Assembly: GCF_020423045.1 (NCBI RefSeq)
Contig: NZ_CP081943.1
Location: 930,001 to 994,000 of the forward strand
Direction: 5' to 3'
DNA: 64,000 nucleotides
From: Pseudomonas sp. MM213
GTDB taxonomy: Bacteria > Pseudomonadota > Gammaproteobacteria > Pseudomonadales > Pseudomonadaceae
Shown: piece after piece, positions 35,302 to 44,443 of the stretch
Layout: every line of letters begins with the position of its first letter
Position numbering within the stretch: the stretch's first letter is position 1
Translations under genes and position numbers: made by a program
The notes under the pieces: model-generated
The model's input: the letters and a program-made list of their open reading frames with translations, nothing else
Database searches by the model: none
Told to the model about the DNA's origin: nothing

Positions 35302-35400
35302 TGGCTGGAAGTAAGTTCCGGGCAAAAATGTCGGGCGATTCTAGAAAGCGCACCCTCTGCGGTCAACCATTCAGATTTTTCGCACCAACGGCAAGCCCTC

Positions 35401-36168
35401 TCAGAACTTATCCTTCCAAGCGCGCAGAGCAGCAAAAACCGCACTCGGAGCCCGGTTATCGGTGCCATTCCGTTCGTCCACTTTTTCTTTAACAGATGTT
35501 TCGTCGACACGTAAAAACGGGTTGGTCTGCTTTTCCAGTGCGATCGACGAAGGCAGCGTGATGATGCCTGCTGCACGTTGTTCGGTGACTTTTGCCAGCC
35601 GTTCGGCCGTGTGCGGATTACCCGGTTCGACCGCTGCGGCGAAGCGCAGGTTGCTCAGGGTGTATTCATGCGTGCAATACACCTGCGTATCCTCGGGAAG
35701 GGATGCGAGGCGTGTCAGCGAGGTGTGCATTTGCTCGGGCGTGCCTTCGAACAACCGCCCGCAACCGGCGGCGAACAGGGTGTCGCCACAAAAAAGCAGG
35801 CCCTGATGATAAAAAGCGATGTGTCCCAGGGTGTGACCGGGTACTTCGATGACTTCAAAGTCGCAGCCGAGCACGTTGATACGGTCGTTGTCCTTGAGCG
35901 CAACATCCCGCGCCGGAATGGTTTCACTGGCCGGGCCGTAGACCTTCGCGTCCGTCGCTTTTTTCAACTGTTCGACGCCGCCGACATGGTCGTGATGGTG
36001 GTGAGTGATCAAAATATCACTCAGTGCCCAACCCGGATTCGCCGCGAGCCAGGCCTGGACCGGCGCGGCATCGCCGGGATCGACCACCGCACAGCGTCGC
36101 GTGTCGGGGTCTTGCAACAACCAGATGTAGTTGTCGGTGAAGGCGGGCAGGGCACTGATCTGTATCAT
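35401..36168 (-). CDS. gloB: Hydroxyacylglutathione hydrolase (glyoxalase II)
   Basis: Hydrolyses S-lactoylglutathione in methylglyoxal detoxification. A 255-residue metallo-beta-lactamase-fold enzyme with the metal motif [10 protein letters not shown] (residues 55-64), [17 protein letters not shown] and [16 protein letters not shown]. The C-terminal glyoxalase II domain ([16 protein letters not shown]) is present. The ATG was chosen because [18 protein letters not shown] is the normal family start. It is divergent from the methyltransferase gene, the same order as E. coli gloB-yafS. Confidence 0.96.
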   Translation of the reverse strand: MIQISALPAFTDNYIWLLQDPDTRRCAVVDPGDAAPVQAWLAANPGWALSDILITHHHHDHVGGVEQLKKATDAKVYGPASETIPARDVALKDNDRINVLGCDFEVIEVPGHTLGHIAFYHQGLLFCGDTLFAAGCGRLFEGTPEQMHTSLTRLASLPEDTQVYCTHEYTLSNLRFAAAVEPGNPHTAERLAKVTEQRAAGIITLPSSIALEKQTNPFLRVDETSVKEKVDERNGTDNRAPSAVFAALRAWKDKF

Positions 36169-36233
36169 CGTCGGATTCGCCAAGCGGAAAACAATGGCGC
36201 ATCTTAGAACTTCCTGGCGCGTTGGAGAATGCA

Positions 36234-36992
36234 ATGACTGATAAAGCGTTCGCTCAGGCTGATCCTGACTGGCTGGCCCTGATCAGCGCGGCCCGTGAAT
36301 GGCTGTCCGGCCCCATCGGGCAATTTCTGCTGGACGAAGAACGACGCATGCTCGAAGACGAGCTGGGGCGCTTCTTCGGTGGCTATCTGGTGCATTACGG
36401 TCCTTCGGCTGAGACTCCGCCGTCGGCGCCGCAGGTCCAGCGCAATGTGCGGCTGGGTGCGCCATTGCCGGGTGTCGAGATTGTGTGTGAAGAGCAGGCC
36501 TGGCCGTTGAGCGAGCACGCTGCCGATGTGGTGGTGTTGCAGCACGGCCTGGATTTCTGCCTGTCGCCCCATGGTTTGCTGCGCGAAGCGGCGAGCAGCG
36601 TGCGTCCCGGCGGGCATTTGCTGATCATCGGGATCAACCCCTGGAGCAGCTGGGGCTTGCGCCACGTGTTCGCCCATGACGCCTTGCGCAAGGCGCGGTG
36701 CATTTCGCCGTCGCGGGTCGCCGACTGGCTGAACCTGCTGGGCTTCGCGCTGGAGAAACGCCGCTTCGGGTGCTATCGTCCGCCGCTTGCGTCCCCGGCC
36801 TGGCAAGCCCGTTTGGCCGGTTGGGAGCGCAAGGCCGGTGATTGGCAACTGTCGGGTGGCGGCTTCTATTTATTGGTCGCGCGCAAGATCGTGGTCGGCC
36901 TGCGGCCGGTTCGTCAGGAACGTCGCGAGCCGATGGGCAAGTTGATTCCATTGCCGATGGCCAAGGTCAACCGCCGCAACATCGAGCCGTAA
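36234..36992 (+). CDS. SAM-dependent methyltransferase (YafS-like)
   Basis: A 252-residue class I methyltransferase of the type found between gloB and rnhA in many gamma-proteobacteria (E. coli YafS). Readable parts are the post-I segment [48 protein letters not shown], ending in the usual Asn-Pro-Trp-Ser motif. Glycine motif I is not obvious, so binding of SAM is inferred from the family. The substrate is unknown. The ATG used lies four codons after an in-frame ATG with less room. Confidence 0.88.
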   Translation: MTDKAFAQADPDWLALISAAREWLSGPIGQFLLDEERRMLEDELGRFFGGYLVHYGPSAETPPSAPQVQRNVRLGAPLPGVEIVCEEQAWPLSEHAADVVVLQHGLDFCLSPHGLLREAASSVRPGGHLLIIGINPWSSWGLRHVFAHDALRKARCISPSRVADWLNLLGFALEKRRFGCYRPPLASPAWQARLAGWERKAGDWQLSGGGFYLLVARKIVVGLRPVRQERREPMGKLIPLPMAKVNRRNIEP

Positions 36993-37082
36993 CACTTTTT
37001 ATATTCCCGGCCGGGCGCGTCCCGGCCTCGGGCATCGTCGATCAACGGTCGGCGGGCCACCGCATTTTCTGGATAGATTGGC

Positions 37083-37535
37083 ATGAGCGATAGCGTAGAA
37101 CTCTTCACCGACGGCGCCTGCAAGGGCAATCCTGGCCCAGGCGGCTGGGGCGCATTGCTGGTGTGCAAGGGCGTTGAAAAAGAACTCTGGGGTGGCGAAG
37201 CCAACACCACCAACAACCGTATGGAGCTGATGGGCGCGATTCGCGGGCTGGAAGAACTGAAGCGTTCCTGCGACGTGCTGCTGGTGACAGACTCGCAGTA
37301 TGTGATGAAAGGCATCAACGAATGGATGGACAACTGGAAGAAACGCGGCTGGAAAACGGCAGCGAAAGAACCGGTAAAAAATGCTGACCTGTGGAAATTG
37401 CTGGATGAGCAAGTCAACCGCCACAACGTCACCTGGAAGTGGGTGCGCGGGCACATCGGGCATCACGGCAACGAGCGGGCCGACCAGTTGGCTAACCGTG
37501 GCGTGGATGAAGTGCGCGGTTACAAACAAGCCTGA
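37083..37535 (+). CDS. rnhA: Ribonuclease HI
   Basis: Degrades the RNA strand of RNA-DNA hybrids. At 150 residues it has the expected length. The catalytic carboxylates are visible in [18 protein letters not shown] (Asp10), [16 protein letters not shown] (Glu) and [13 protein letters not shown] (Asp), with [11 protein letters not shown] providing the last Asp. It lies between the methyltransferase and dnaQ, as in E. coli and P. aeruginosa. Confidence 0.97.
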   Translation: MSDSVELFTDGACKGNPGPGGWGALLVCKGVEKELWGGEANTTNNRMELMGAIRGLEELKRSCDVLLVTDSQYVMKGINEWMDNWKKRGWKTAAKEPVKNADLWKLLDEQVNRHNVTWKWVRGHIGHHGNERADQLANRGVDEVRGYKQA

Positions 37536-37537
37536 CC

Positions 37538-37623
37538 TTTGTAGGAGCCGGCTTGCCGGCGATAGCGTTCCTGAGATCAATACAAGGCTCAGGACCTATC
37601 GCCGGCAAGCCGGCTCCTACAAG
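37538..37623. repeat. REP doublet (REPIN), GCCGGCTTGCCGGCGA type
   Basis: Arms TTGTAGGAGCCGGCTTGCCG and the exact complement flank about 35 bases directly after rnhA. Both arms share GCCGGC where neighbours have GCTGGC. Confidence 0.9.
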
Positions 37624-37631
37624 ATCGGTGT

Positions 37632-37943
37632 TCACAGCATCAAAATGGCGTTGGCCAGTTGTTGGTCTGAATACTGATCGCTCAGCCCGCCACGAATCCT
37701 CTCGAATGCCGCTTCAATCCGCGCCCCGCGAATCTCCCCGTCACTGGCCACAAACGCTGCCGCATCATCCTTGGCCGCCAGCACAATCTTGTCGTCCTTG
37801 AATGATCCGCTCGTGCCCTTGGACGAACTCAAGGTCAGGCTCAACGTGATATCGGTGCTGATTACAAAACTGGTGGCCTGGGCGGTGGTTGCGATCAGGC
37901 AACCGCCCAGGACCAGCAGGCGTAGCGATTGTGTGGTGGTCAT
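37632..37943 (-). CDS. DUF2388-type small secreted protein
   Basis: A 103-residue protein with a signal peptide (MTTTQSLRLLVLGGCLIATTAQA, cleavage near 23) and a conserved body: FVISTDITLSLTLSSS, FKDDKIVLAAKDDAAAFVASDGEIRGARIEAAFERIR. This is the pattern of the DUF2388 family, common and often multi-copy in Pseudomonas. Exported to the periplasm or outside; function unknown. It is inserted in the otherwise conserved rnhA-dnaQ gap, on the opposite strand. Confidence 0.88.
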   Translation of the reverse strand: MTTTQSLRLLVLGGCLIATTAQATSFVISTDITLSLTLSSSKGTSGSFKDDKIVLAAKDDAAAFVASDGEIRGARIEAAFERIRGGLSDQYSDQQLANAILML

Positions 37944-38133
37944 GACGAACTCAAATCCATCGGAAACAAGCCGCGCACGCTATCAAGCCGTTCTTTGCCA
38001 GACTTTATGAACATTGCTAATGATTGTTAAAAACTGCATGAGCTTCAGTCATTTGCCTGTGCGCACGCCTGATCCCGTGGGCGTGTTAACATCGCCGCTT
38101 TTGCACGATTGACCCGTTGAGAGCTGAGCACTG

Positions 38134-38892
38134 ATGGCCACCAGATCCGTTGTACTCGATACCGAAACCACCGGCATGCCGGTGACCGACGGCCACCGGA
38201 TTATCGAAATCGGTTGTGTCGAGTTGATCGGTCGGCGCCTGACCGGCCGGCATTTTCACGTTTACCTGCAACCAGACCGCGAAAGTGACGAAGGCGCCAT
38301 CGGCGTTCACGGCATCACCAACGAATTCCTGGTGGGCAAGCCGCGTTTCACTGAAGTGGCTGATGAGTTTTTCGAATTCATCAAGGGCGCGCAGCTGATC
38401 ATCCATAACGCGGCGTTCGACGTTGGCTTCATCAACAACGAATTCGCCCTGATGGGCCAGCACGATCGTGCGGACATCACGCAACACTGCTCGATCCTCG
38501 ACACCCTGATGATGGCCCGGGAACGTCACCCGGGGCAGCGCAACAGCCTCGACGCCTTGTGCAAACGTTATGGCGTCGACAACTCCGGTCGTGAACTCCA
38601 CGGCGCCTTGCTCGACTCCGAGATTCTCGCCGACGTTTACCTGACCATGACCGGCGGCCAGACCAGCCTGTCGCTGGCCGGCAATGCGTCCGACGGCAAC
38701 GGGTCTGGTGAGGGGGCGGACAACTCAGCCACGGAGATCCGCCGTTTGCCGGCCGATCGCCAGCCAACCCGTATCATCCGCGCCAGTGAAGATGATTTGG
38801 CGCAACACATGGCTCGTCTGGAAGTCATCGCAAAATCCGCTGGTGCGCCATCGCTGTGGCAGCAACTGCTTGAGGCTGAAGCTCAGGCGTAA
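38134..38892 (+). CDS. dnaQ: DNA polymerase III epsilon subunit (proofreading exonuclease)
   Basis: The 3'-5' exonuclease of the replicative polymerase, 252 residues. Exo I is VVLDTETTGMP (Asp9, Glu11), Exo II is IHNAAFDVGFINNEFAL, and Exo III is RELHGALLDSEILADVYL with the DEDDh histidine before it. The C-terminal tail beyond about 185 is the linker and polymerase-binding segment. Its order after rnhA is the classic one; in E. coli the two are divergent, here they point the same way with the DUF2388 gene between. Confidence 0.97.
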   Translation: MATRSVVLDTETTGMPVTDGHRIIEIGCVELIGRRLTGRHFHVYLQPDRESDEGAIGVHGITNEFLVGKPRFTEVADEFFEFIKGAQLIIHNAAFDVGFINNEFALMGQHDRADITQHCSILDTLMMARERHPGQRNSLDALCKRYGVDNSGRELHGALLDSEILADVYLTMTGGQTSLSLAGNASDGNGSGEGADNSATEIRRLPADRQPTRIIRASEDDLAQHMARLEVIAKSAGAPSLWQQLLEAEAQA

Positions 38893-38910
38893 ATCTCGAG
38901 ATAGACACTA

Positions 38911-39020
38911 ACCTGTAGGAGCCGGCTTGCTGGCGATTGCGGTGGGGCAGTCGATACGTTCATCGCCTGAACGGACGCCATCGTCGGAACGCCGCCCGCA
39001 GCAAGCCGGCTCCTACAGGG
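38911..39020. repeat. Degenerate REP doublet
   Basis: Left arm CCTGTAGGAGCCGGCTTGCT is intact; the right arm GCAAGCCGGCTCCTACAGG lacks the expected TCGCCA extension and reads GCCGCCCGCA instead. It lies in the 240-base gap before ldcA. Confidence 0.8.
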
Positions 39021-39135
39021 TTATGCGATCCACTCGTGACCCATTTCGGGGCATTGCACTCGCCACAAGCGCCTCAACCCTCTACCCTGAGGTTATTGGC
39101 AGGCTACGGACTGCCGCCTCAGGACACTGAGCCCC

Positions 39136-41391
39136 ATGTATAAAGATTTGAGATTCCCGGTCTTGATCGTCCATCGCGACATCAAGGCCGACACGGTTGC
39201 CGGTGATCGGGTGCGTGGCATCGCCCGGGAGCTGGAGCAGGAAGGTTTCAGCATTGTCTCGGCAGTGGATTACACCGAAGGGCGGTTGGTCGCGTCGACC
39301 CATCATGGCCTCTCGTGCATGTTGATCGCCGCCGAAGACCCGAGCGCCAATTCCCATCTGTTGCAGAACATGGCCGAACTGATCGGCTTGGCGCGGGTGC
39401 GTGCGCCGGATTTGCCGATTTTCGCGCTGGGCGAGCAGGTGACGCTGGAAAACGCCCCCGCCGATGCGATGGACGAGCTCAATCAGCTGCGCGGCATTCT
39501 CTATTTGTTCGAAGACACCGTGCCGTTTCTGGCACGGCAGGTCGCACGAGCCGCACGCAAATACCTGGATGGCCTGCTGCCACCGTTCTTCAAGGCGTTG
39601 GTGCAACACACCGCCGACTCCAACTATTCCTGGCACACGCCGGGCCATGGTGGCGGCGTGGCCTATCACAAGAGCCCGGTGGGGCAGGCGTTTCACCAGT
39701 TTTTCGGGGAAAACACCCTGCGTTCAGACCTGTCGGTGTCGGTGCCGGAACTCGGTTCGCTGCTCGACCACACCGGCCCTCTGGCCGAGGCGGAAGCGCG
39801 AGCGGCGCGCAACTTTGGCGCCGATCACACCTTTTTTGTGATCAATGGCACCTCGACGGCCAACAAGATCGTCTGGCATTCGATGGTCGCCCGCGATGAC
39901 CTAGTGCTGGTAGACCGCAACTGCCACAAGTCGGTATTGCACTCGATCATCATGACCGGCGCGATTCCGTTGTACCTGTGCCCGGAACGCAACGAACTGG
40001 GGATCATCGGCCCGATTCCGCTGAGTGAATTCAGCCGCGAATCGATTCAGGCCAAGATCGACGCCAGCCCGTTGACCAAGGGCCGTGCGCCCAAGGTCAA
40101 ACTGGCGGTGGTGACCAATTCGACCTACGACGGGCTCTGTTACAACGCCGAACTGATCAAGCAAAGCCTGGGCAACAGCGTCGAGGTGCTGCATTTCGAT
40201 GAGGCCTGGTATGCCTATGCGGCGTTTCACGAGTTTTTTGCCGGACGTTACGGCATGGGCACTTCGCGCAGCGCGGACAGCCCGCTGGTGTTCACCACCC
40301 ATTCCACCCACAAACTGTTGGCGGCGTTCAGTCAGGCCTCGATGATTCACGTCCAGGACGGCGGTGCGCGGCAACTGGATCGCGACCGCTTCAACGAAGC
40401 GTTCATGATGCACATCTCCACGTCGCCGCAGTACAGCATCATCGCCTCTCTGGATGTGGCGTCGGCGATGATGGAAGGTCCGGCGGGTCGCTCGCTGTTG
40501 CAGGAAATGTTCGACGAAGCCCTGAGTTTCCGTCGGGCACTGGCGAATTTGCGTCAGCACATTGCCGCTGATGACTGGTGGTTCTCCATCTGGCAGCCGC
40601 CGTCGGTGGAAGGCATCGAGCGCGTGGTGACGCAAGACTGGCTGCTGCAACCCGATGCCGACTGGCACGGTTTTGGCGGCGTGACCGATGACTACGTGCT
40701 GCTCGATCCGGTCAAGGTCACGCTGGTGATGCCGGGCCTTACCGCCGGCGGTGCGTTGAGCGAACGCGGGATTCCGGCGGCGGTGGTCAGCAAATTCCTC
40801 TGGGAGCGCGGGCTGGTGGTCGAGAAGACCGGGCTCTATTCGTTTCTGGTGCTGTTCTCCATGGGCATCACCAAGGGTAAATGGAGCACGCTGCTGACCG
40901 AGTTGCTGGAGTTCAAGCGCAGTTATGACGCCAACGTCAGCCTCGTGACCTGCCTGCCCTGCGTGGCTCAGCAGGAAGGCGCGCGTTACAAGGGCATGGG
41001 GCTGCGCGATTTGTGCGATCAACTGCACGCCTGTTACCGCAGCAATGCCACGGCCAAACATCTCAAGCGCATGTACACCGTGTTGCCGGAAATCGCCATG
41101 AAGCCGGCTGACGCTTATGATCATCTGGTGCGTGGCGAGGTGGAAGCGGTGTCCATCGATGCACTGGACGGCCGCATCGCCGCGGTGATGCTGGTGCCGT
41201 ATCCGCCGGGGATTCCGTTGATCATGCCCGGCGAACGTTTCACCGAGTCGACCCGCTCGATCATCGATTACCTGGCGTTTGCCCGCACGTTCGATAGCAG
41301 TTTCCCGGGGTTTGTCGTCGATGTGCACGGCTTGCAACACGAAGACGAGGGCAATGGACGGCATTACACCGTCGATTGCATCAAGGAGTGA
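39136..41391 (+). CDS. ldcA: Lysine/Orn/Arg decarboxylase, LdcA-type
   Basis: PLP-dependent decarboxylase of 751 residues, the same length as P. aeruginosa LdcA, with the same opening (MYKDLRFPVLIVHRDIKAD). It has an N-terminal wing (about 1-130), the core with HTPGHGGGVAYHKSPVG and the Schiff-base Lys393 in THSTHKLLAAF, and a C-terminal domain. In P. aeruginosa LdcA makes cadaverine from lysine and links arginine and lysine catabolism through ArgR. It is followed after 14 bases by a GNAT acetyltransferase, so the two are likely co-transcribed. Confidence 0.92.
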   Translation: MYKDLRFPVLIVHRDIKADTVAGDRVRGIARELEQEGFSIVSAVDYTEGRLVASTHHGLSCMLIAAEDPSANSHLLQNMAELIGLARVRAPDLPIFALGEQVTLENAPADAMDELNQLRGILYLFEDTVPFLARQVARAARKYLDGLLPPFFKALVQHTADSNYSWHTPGHGGGVAYHKSPVGQAFHQFFGENTLRSDLSVSVPELGSLLDHTGPLAEAEARAARNFGADHTFFVINGTSTANKIVWHSMVARDDLVLVDRNCHKSVLHSIIMTGAIPLYLCPERNELGIIGPIPLSEFSRESIQAKIDASPLTKGRAPKVKLAVVTNSTYDGLCYNAELIKQSLGNSVEVLHFDEAWYAYAAFHEFFAGRYGMGTSRSADSPLVFTTHSTHKLLAAFSQASMIHVQDGGARQLDRDRFNEAFMMHISTSPQYSIIASLDVASAMMEGPAGRSLLQEMFDEALSFRRALANLRQHIAADDWWFSIWQPPSVEGIERVVTQDWLLQPDADWHGFGGVTDDYVLLDPVKVTLVMPGLTAGGALSERGIPAAVVSKFLWERGLVVEKTGLYSFLVLFSMGITKGKWSTLLTELLEFKRSYDANVSLVTCLPCVAQQEGARYKGMGLRDLCDQLHACYRSNATAKHLKRMYTVLPEIAMKPADAYDHLVRGEVEAVSIDALDGRIAAVMLVPYPPGIPLIMPGERFTESTRSIIDYLAFARTFDSSFPGFVVDVHGLQHEDEGNGRHYTVDCIKE

Positions 41392-41405
41392 GGACCTTTC
41401 CCAGT

Positions 41406-42020
41406 ATGCAACCGGTCATGAATCCGAAATACCCAGGGCTGTCGGTTCGCGTTGCCGACGACGGCTTTGCGGCTTACATCTGGGGCAGTGATTTCAGTTT
41501 TGAAGTCACGGCCTATGTCGCAGCCGAAATCGGCAAACCGATGGAGCAATGGCCGGTCACGCCAATCACCCCTTACCGCAAGTGCTATGGCATCGATCCC
41601 GAGGAATTCAGCAGTTTCCGCGACGCCGCCGACAGCGCGATTTTCATGGCTTATCTCGATGATGAGCCAGTGGGCCACCTGGTGGTCAGCACCAACTGGA
41701 ACGGCTTTGCCCATATTGACGAGTTGGCGGTCCACGCGCCGGCCCGCCGGCATGGCGTGGCCAAGGCGCTGCTGGATGTGGCGCAGTTCTGGAGCCGCAA
41801 GAAAAAACTGCCGGGCATCATGCTAGAAACCCAGAACAACAATCTGGGCGCGTGTCGGCTGTATGAGCGCTGCGGTTATGTGATGGGGGGTGTCGATCAT
41901 CTGCGCTATCGCGGCATCGACCCGAACACCGCCGAAATCGCATTGTTCTGGTATCGATTATTCGACAATCCGCTGGAAAGCCCGATCAGCTCGCCAACAT
42001 CGCCACGGCTTGTTCCGTGA
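41406..42020 (+). CDS. GNAT N-acetyltransferase (streptothricin acetyltransferase-like)
   Basis: A 204-residue GNAT enzyme that transfers an acetyl group from acetyl-CoA to an amine. The core is VGHLVVSTNWNGFAHIDELAVHAPARRHGVAKALLDVAQFW with the acetyl-CoA loop (R-R-H-G-V-A), then GIMLETQNNNLGACRLYERCGY. This spacing resembles SatA-type streptothricin/lysine acetyltransferases. Its place right after ldcA suggests an amine such as lysine or cadaverine as substrate (inference). The start is uncertain: ATG here or the ATG four codons later (MNPKYPG). The last 35 bases overlap the 3' end of the opposite LysR gene. Confidence 0.88.
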   Translation: MQPVMNPKYPGLSVRVADDGFAAYIWGSDFSFEVTAYVAAEIGKPMEQWPVTPITPYRKCYGIDPEEFSSFRDAADSAIFMAYLDDEPVGHLVVSTNWNGFAHIDELAVHAPARRHGVAKALLDVAQFWSRKKKLPGIMLETQNNNLGACRLYERCGYVMGGVDHLRYRGIDPNTAEIALFWYRLFDNPLESPISSPTSPRLVP

Positions 42021-42879
42021 CGATGTCCAGCAGTGCCTGAAGAGCGGGGGATGGCTCGCCGTTCTTCAGGGTCAGGGCGTAGACGCTGATCGGCACGGCG
42101 GGCGCCAGCGGGCAGGCATCCAGGCCGGCGGATTTGGCCCCGAGCGCGGTGAACGGGTCGACAATCGCCAGGCCTTCACCGGCTTCGACCATGCTGCGCA
42201 TCATCTGGTGAGTCTGAACCCGGGTGTGAATCACCGGGGCAGGGCGCAGGGCGTGCAGTTTGTTGTCGAGCGCCGGGCTCAGCGGGTCATGACCTTCCAG
42301 GCCAACCATCGACTGCCCCGCCAGGTCTTGCAGCGAAATGTACTTCTGCTTCGGTTGCAGCCAGCCATGGGGGGCCAGTAGCTGGAGTTTGCCCTGGGCA
42401 ATCACCTGGCAATGAATGTCGGCATGGTCGGGGTCGTGCAGGCTCAGGCCCAGATCGCTTTCGCGCAGCAGCAGGCTTCTGACGATGTCGCGGGTGGGTT
42501 GGCTCAGGAGGCTGCAAGGCACGTCGGGGAGACGCCGGCGCAACGCCGCGATGCTCTGTGGCAACAACTGTTGTGCCAGGGGCGGCGTGCAAATAATGCG
42601 AAGGGGTGGGGCCTGATATTGCTTGAGACTGCTGGCCAGTCGCAGGACCGGCTCGAGCGCATCGTAGACGTGGGCGATTTCGACCTGGAGCTCCCGCGCC
42701 TCGCGCGTGGCTTGCAAGCGTCCACGCACGCTGGAAAACAGCATGAAACCCAACTGACTCTCGGCGTCACGCAGAATGCCTTCGACCTCGGCCACTGGCA
42801 GCTGCAGCCATTCGGCGGCGGTGCCAAGGTGACCGGTCTGCAGGAGCGCCTGGATCACTTCGATATGACGTAAACGCAT
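41986..42879 (-). CDS. LysR-family transcriptional regulator
   Basis: A 297-residue LysR-type regulator, somewhat divergent in the winged helix (RLRHIEVIQALLQTGHLGTAAEWLQLPVAEVEGILRDAESQLGFMLF). The effector domain shows PPLRIICTPPLAQQLLPQ and MRSMVEAGEGLAIVDPFTALG. The helix lacks the usual SQPAVS-type recognition sequence (here LPVAEVEG), so target recognition may differ. Its end runs 35 bases into the GNAT gene tail to tail. Its target is unknown, and it has no divergent partner in the immediate gap. Confidence 0.88.
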   Translation of the reverse strand: MRLRHIEVIQALLQTGHLGTAAEWLQLPVAEVEGILRDAESQLGFMLFSSVRGRLQATREARELQVEIAHVYDALEPVLRLASSLKQYQAPPLRIICTPPLAQQLLPQSIAALRRRLPDVPCSLLSQPTRDIVRSLLLRESDLGLSLHDPDHADIHCQVIAQGKLQLLAPHGWLQPKQKYISLQDLAGQSMVGLEGHDPLSPALDNKLHALRPAPVIHTRVQTHQMMRSMVEAGEGLAIVDPFTALGAKSAGLDACPLAPAVPISVYALTLKNGEPSPALQALLDIVTEQAVAMLAS

Positions 42880-42967
42880 GCGTGAAGTCCATGTTCAGCA
42901 GGTGAGGGAGTCAGTGGCTGAATCCTAACCCAAGTCCGCGCATAAGACTTCTGCTCATAACGCGAGG

Positions 42968-43195
42968 TTATGAGGCGACGCTGGCTTCGGGTTCACGAAT
43001 GAGGGTGACGCCCGATTGCACCAGCAGAAACTCGTTCTCATCAAGCTTGTTGACGCGATCGCCAATGGCCAGCTTGTAAGTGGTGACAGCGGTGAGGCCA
43101 TCTGCCGAAGGGGTGGATTCCTGGAACTCATGCACGGAATAGACACGGCCTTCCGCGTCTCTTGCATGGAACTGACTGACGAGTACTGCTGCCAT
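42968..43195 (-). CDS. Small conserved protein of unknown function
   Basis: A 75-residue acidic-to-neutral protein without signal peptide or membrane helix. Sequence blocks are AAVLVSQFHARDAEGRVYSVHEFQEST and VTTYKLAIGDRVNKLDENEFLLVQSGVTLIRE, compatible with a small beta-barrel. I recognise it as a type of small protein common in Pseudomonas but know no function. An open frame in another phase covers the same DNA but codes for a low-complexity product. Start ATG lies 20 bases before a T-rich stretch; no neighbour is coupled to it. Confidence 0.75.
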   Translation of the reverse strand: MAAVLVSQFHARDAEGRVYSVHEFQESTPSADGLTAVTTYKLAIGDRVNKLDENEFLLVQSGVTLIREPEASVAS

Positions 43196-43371
43196 CTGCT
43201 TAGAACCTCTGGAGATAAATCACTCAATTTGCGGTTCTGTAGACCGTGGTTGGGCGAGGTAAGTTTTCCTACAGGAAAAAAATAGTCAGGGGCGGCGTTT
43301 TTCAGTCGCCCACTGCTTGAATCGTCATCTATAACTACAAGCTCTTTCCTTCGGACAGTCGAGAATCTTCC

Positions 43372-43932
43372 ATGAGCAATGTCTACACGATCGCCGTTCT
43401 GGTCGGCAGCTTGAGAAAGGAATCGATCAACCGCAAGGTGGCGTTGGCCCTGGCCGATCTGGCACCTGCAAATCTCAAGCTCAACATCGTCGAAATTGGC
43501 GACTTGCCGCTCTACAACGAAGACATCGATGGCGAATCACCGCCGGCAGCCTACAGCACTTTCCGGCAACAAGTGAGTTCATCCGACGCGTTGCTGTTCG
43601 TCACCCCGGAATACAACCGTTCGGTTCCTGCACCGTTGAAGAACGCAATCGACGTCGGTTCGCGTCCGTATGGCAAGAGCGCCTGGGGTGGCAAGCCGGG
43701 TGCGGTGATCAGCTGTTCACCGGGGGCTATCGGCGGGTTTGGCGCCAACCATCATTTGCGCCAGTCCATGGTGTTTCTCAATGTGCCTTGCATGCAACAA
43801 CCGGAAGCCTACTTGAGCGGTGCCGGTTCGGCCTTCGATGAAGCGGGCAGATTGTCCGAGACGGTGAAGCCGTTTTTGCAGAGTTTCATCAATGCTTACG
43901 GGCAGTGGGTCGAGCAGCATAAGAAAGTCTGA
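43372..43932 (+). CDS. NADPH-dependent FMN reductase family (ChrR/WrbA-like)
   Basis: A 186-residue flavodoxin-like oxidoreductase. The FMN phosphate loop is VLVGSLRKESINRKVALAL, and the second flavin contact PEYNRSVPAPLKNAIDVGSRPYG is diagnostic for the ChrR/azoreductase-like quinone reductase group. It reduces quinones, chromate or flavin, protecting against oxidative stress. It lies before arsR on the same strand, with an intervening gap of 134 bases that holds an arsR promoter, so co-regulation by ArsR is not implied. Distinct from ArsH, which has a longer N-terminus. Confidence 0.9.
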   Translation: MSNVYTIAVLVGSLRKESINRKVALALADLAPANLKLNIVEIGDLPLYNEDIDGESPPAAYSTFRQQVSSSDALLFVTPEYNRSVPAPLKNAIDVGSRPYGKSAWGGKPGAVISCSPGAIGGFGANHHLRQSMVFLNVPCMQQPEAYLSGAGSAFDEAGRLSETVKPFLQSFINAYGQWVEQHKKV

Positions 43933-44011
43933 ATATCACTTTGATAGCCGCTGCCGAATGCAGGCTCGGCAGCGGCGGCATCAAACAATCGTTTCCAGAC
44001 TTTGCTTTACT

Positions 44012-44027
44012 GGATATTCGAAATTCC
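44012..44027. promoter_or_regulatory. Imperfect dyad, possible ArsR operator
   Basis: GGATATTCGAAATTCC is self-complementary at 12 of 16 positions and centred on TTCGAA. It is 40-55 bases before the arsR start, where an autoregulatory ArsR site would be expected. The similarity to known operators is weak. Confidence 0.35.
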
Positions 44028-44066
44028 ATATATTCACGCCTCGTTTGTCCGGAGGCGTTTCCCTGT

Positions 44067-44414
44067 ATGTCCGACTCTTACAGTCCCGTCGATGTTTTCA
44101 AGGCCCTGGCCGATGACACGCGCAGCCGTATCGCGCTGTTGATCGCCCGCGAAGGCGAGTTGTGCGTGTGCGAGTTGACCGCCGGGCTGGACTTGAGTCA
44201 GCCGAAAATTTCCCGTCACCTGGCGCTCTTGCGCAGCAATGGCCTGTTGGCGGACCGCCGTCAGGGGCAATGGGTGTTCTATCGCCTGCACCCGGACCTG
44301 GCGCCTTGGGTCGTCACTCTGCTGCACGGCGCGCTGGCTGAACATCAAGGCTGGCTGGCTGCCGATGTCGCACGCCTTCAAGCCATGACCGATCGACCTG
44401 TACGTTGCTGTTAA
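44067..44414 (+). CDS. arsR: ArsR-family arsenite-responsive repressor
   Basis: A 115-residue SmtB/ArsR winged-helix repressor controlling arsenic export. The arsenite site lies in REGELCVCELTAGLDLSQPKISRHL: Cys33 and Cys35 are present, but the third ligand of the E. coli plasmid type (Cys37 equivalent, ELCVCDLC) is replaced by Thr. The C-terminus ends RCC, which might supply other thiols. The ATG was chosen because the family starts at MS-DVFKALAD; upstream codons would add 42 residues. arsB follows after 29 bases. Confidence 0.9.
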   Translation: MSDSYSPVDVFKALADDTRSRIALLIAREGELCVCELTAGLDLSQPKISRHLALLRSNGLLADRRQGQWVFYRLHPDLAPWVVTLLHGALAEHQGWLAADVARLQAMTDRPVRCC

Positions 44415-44443
44415 TCCCTGATTTCTGTTGAAGGCTGCTTTGC

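Noticed and set aside
43372..43932. ArsH assignment for the flavin reductase beside arsR
   Set aside because: The protein lacks the long N-terminal part of ArsH, starts directly at the FMN loop, and is separated from arsR by a promoter-bearing gap.
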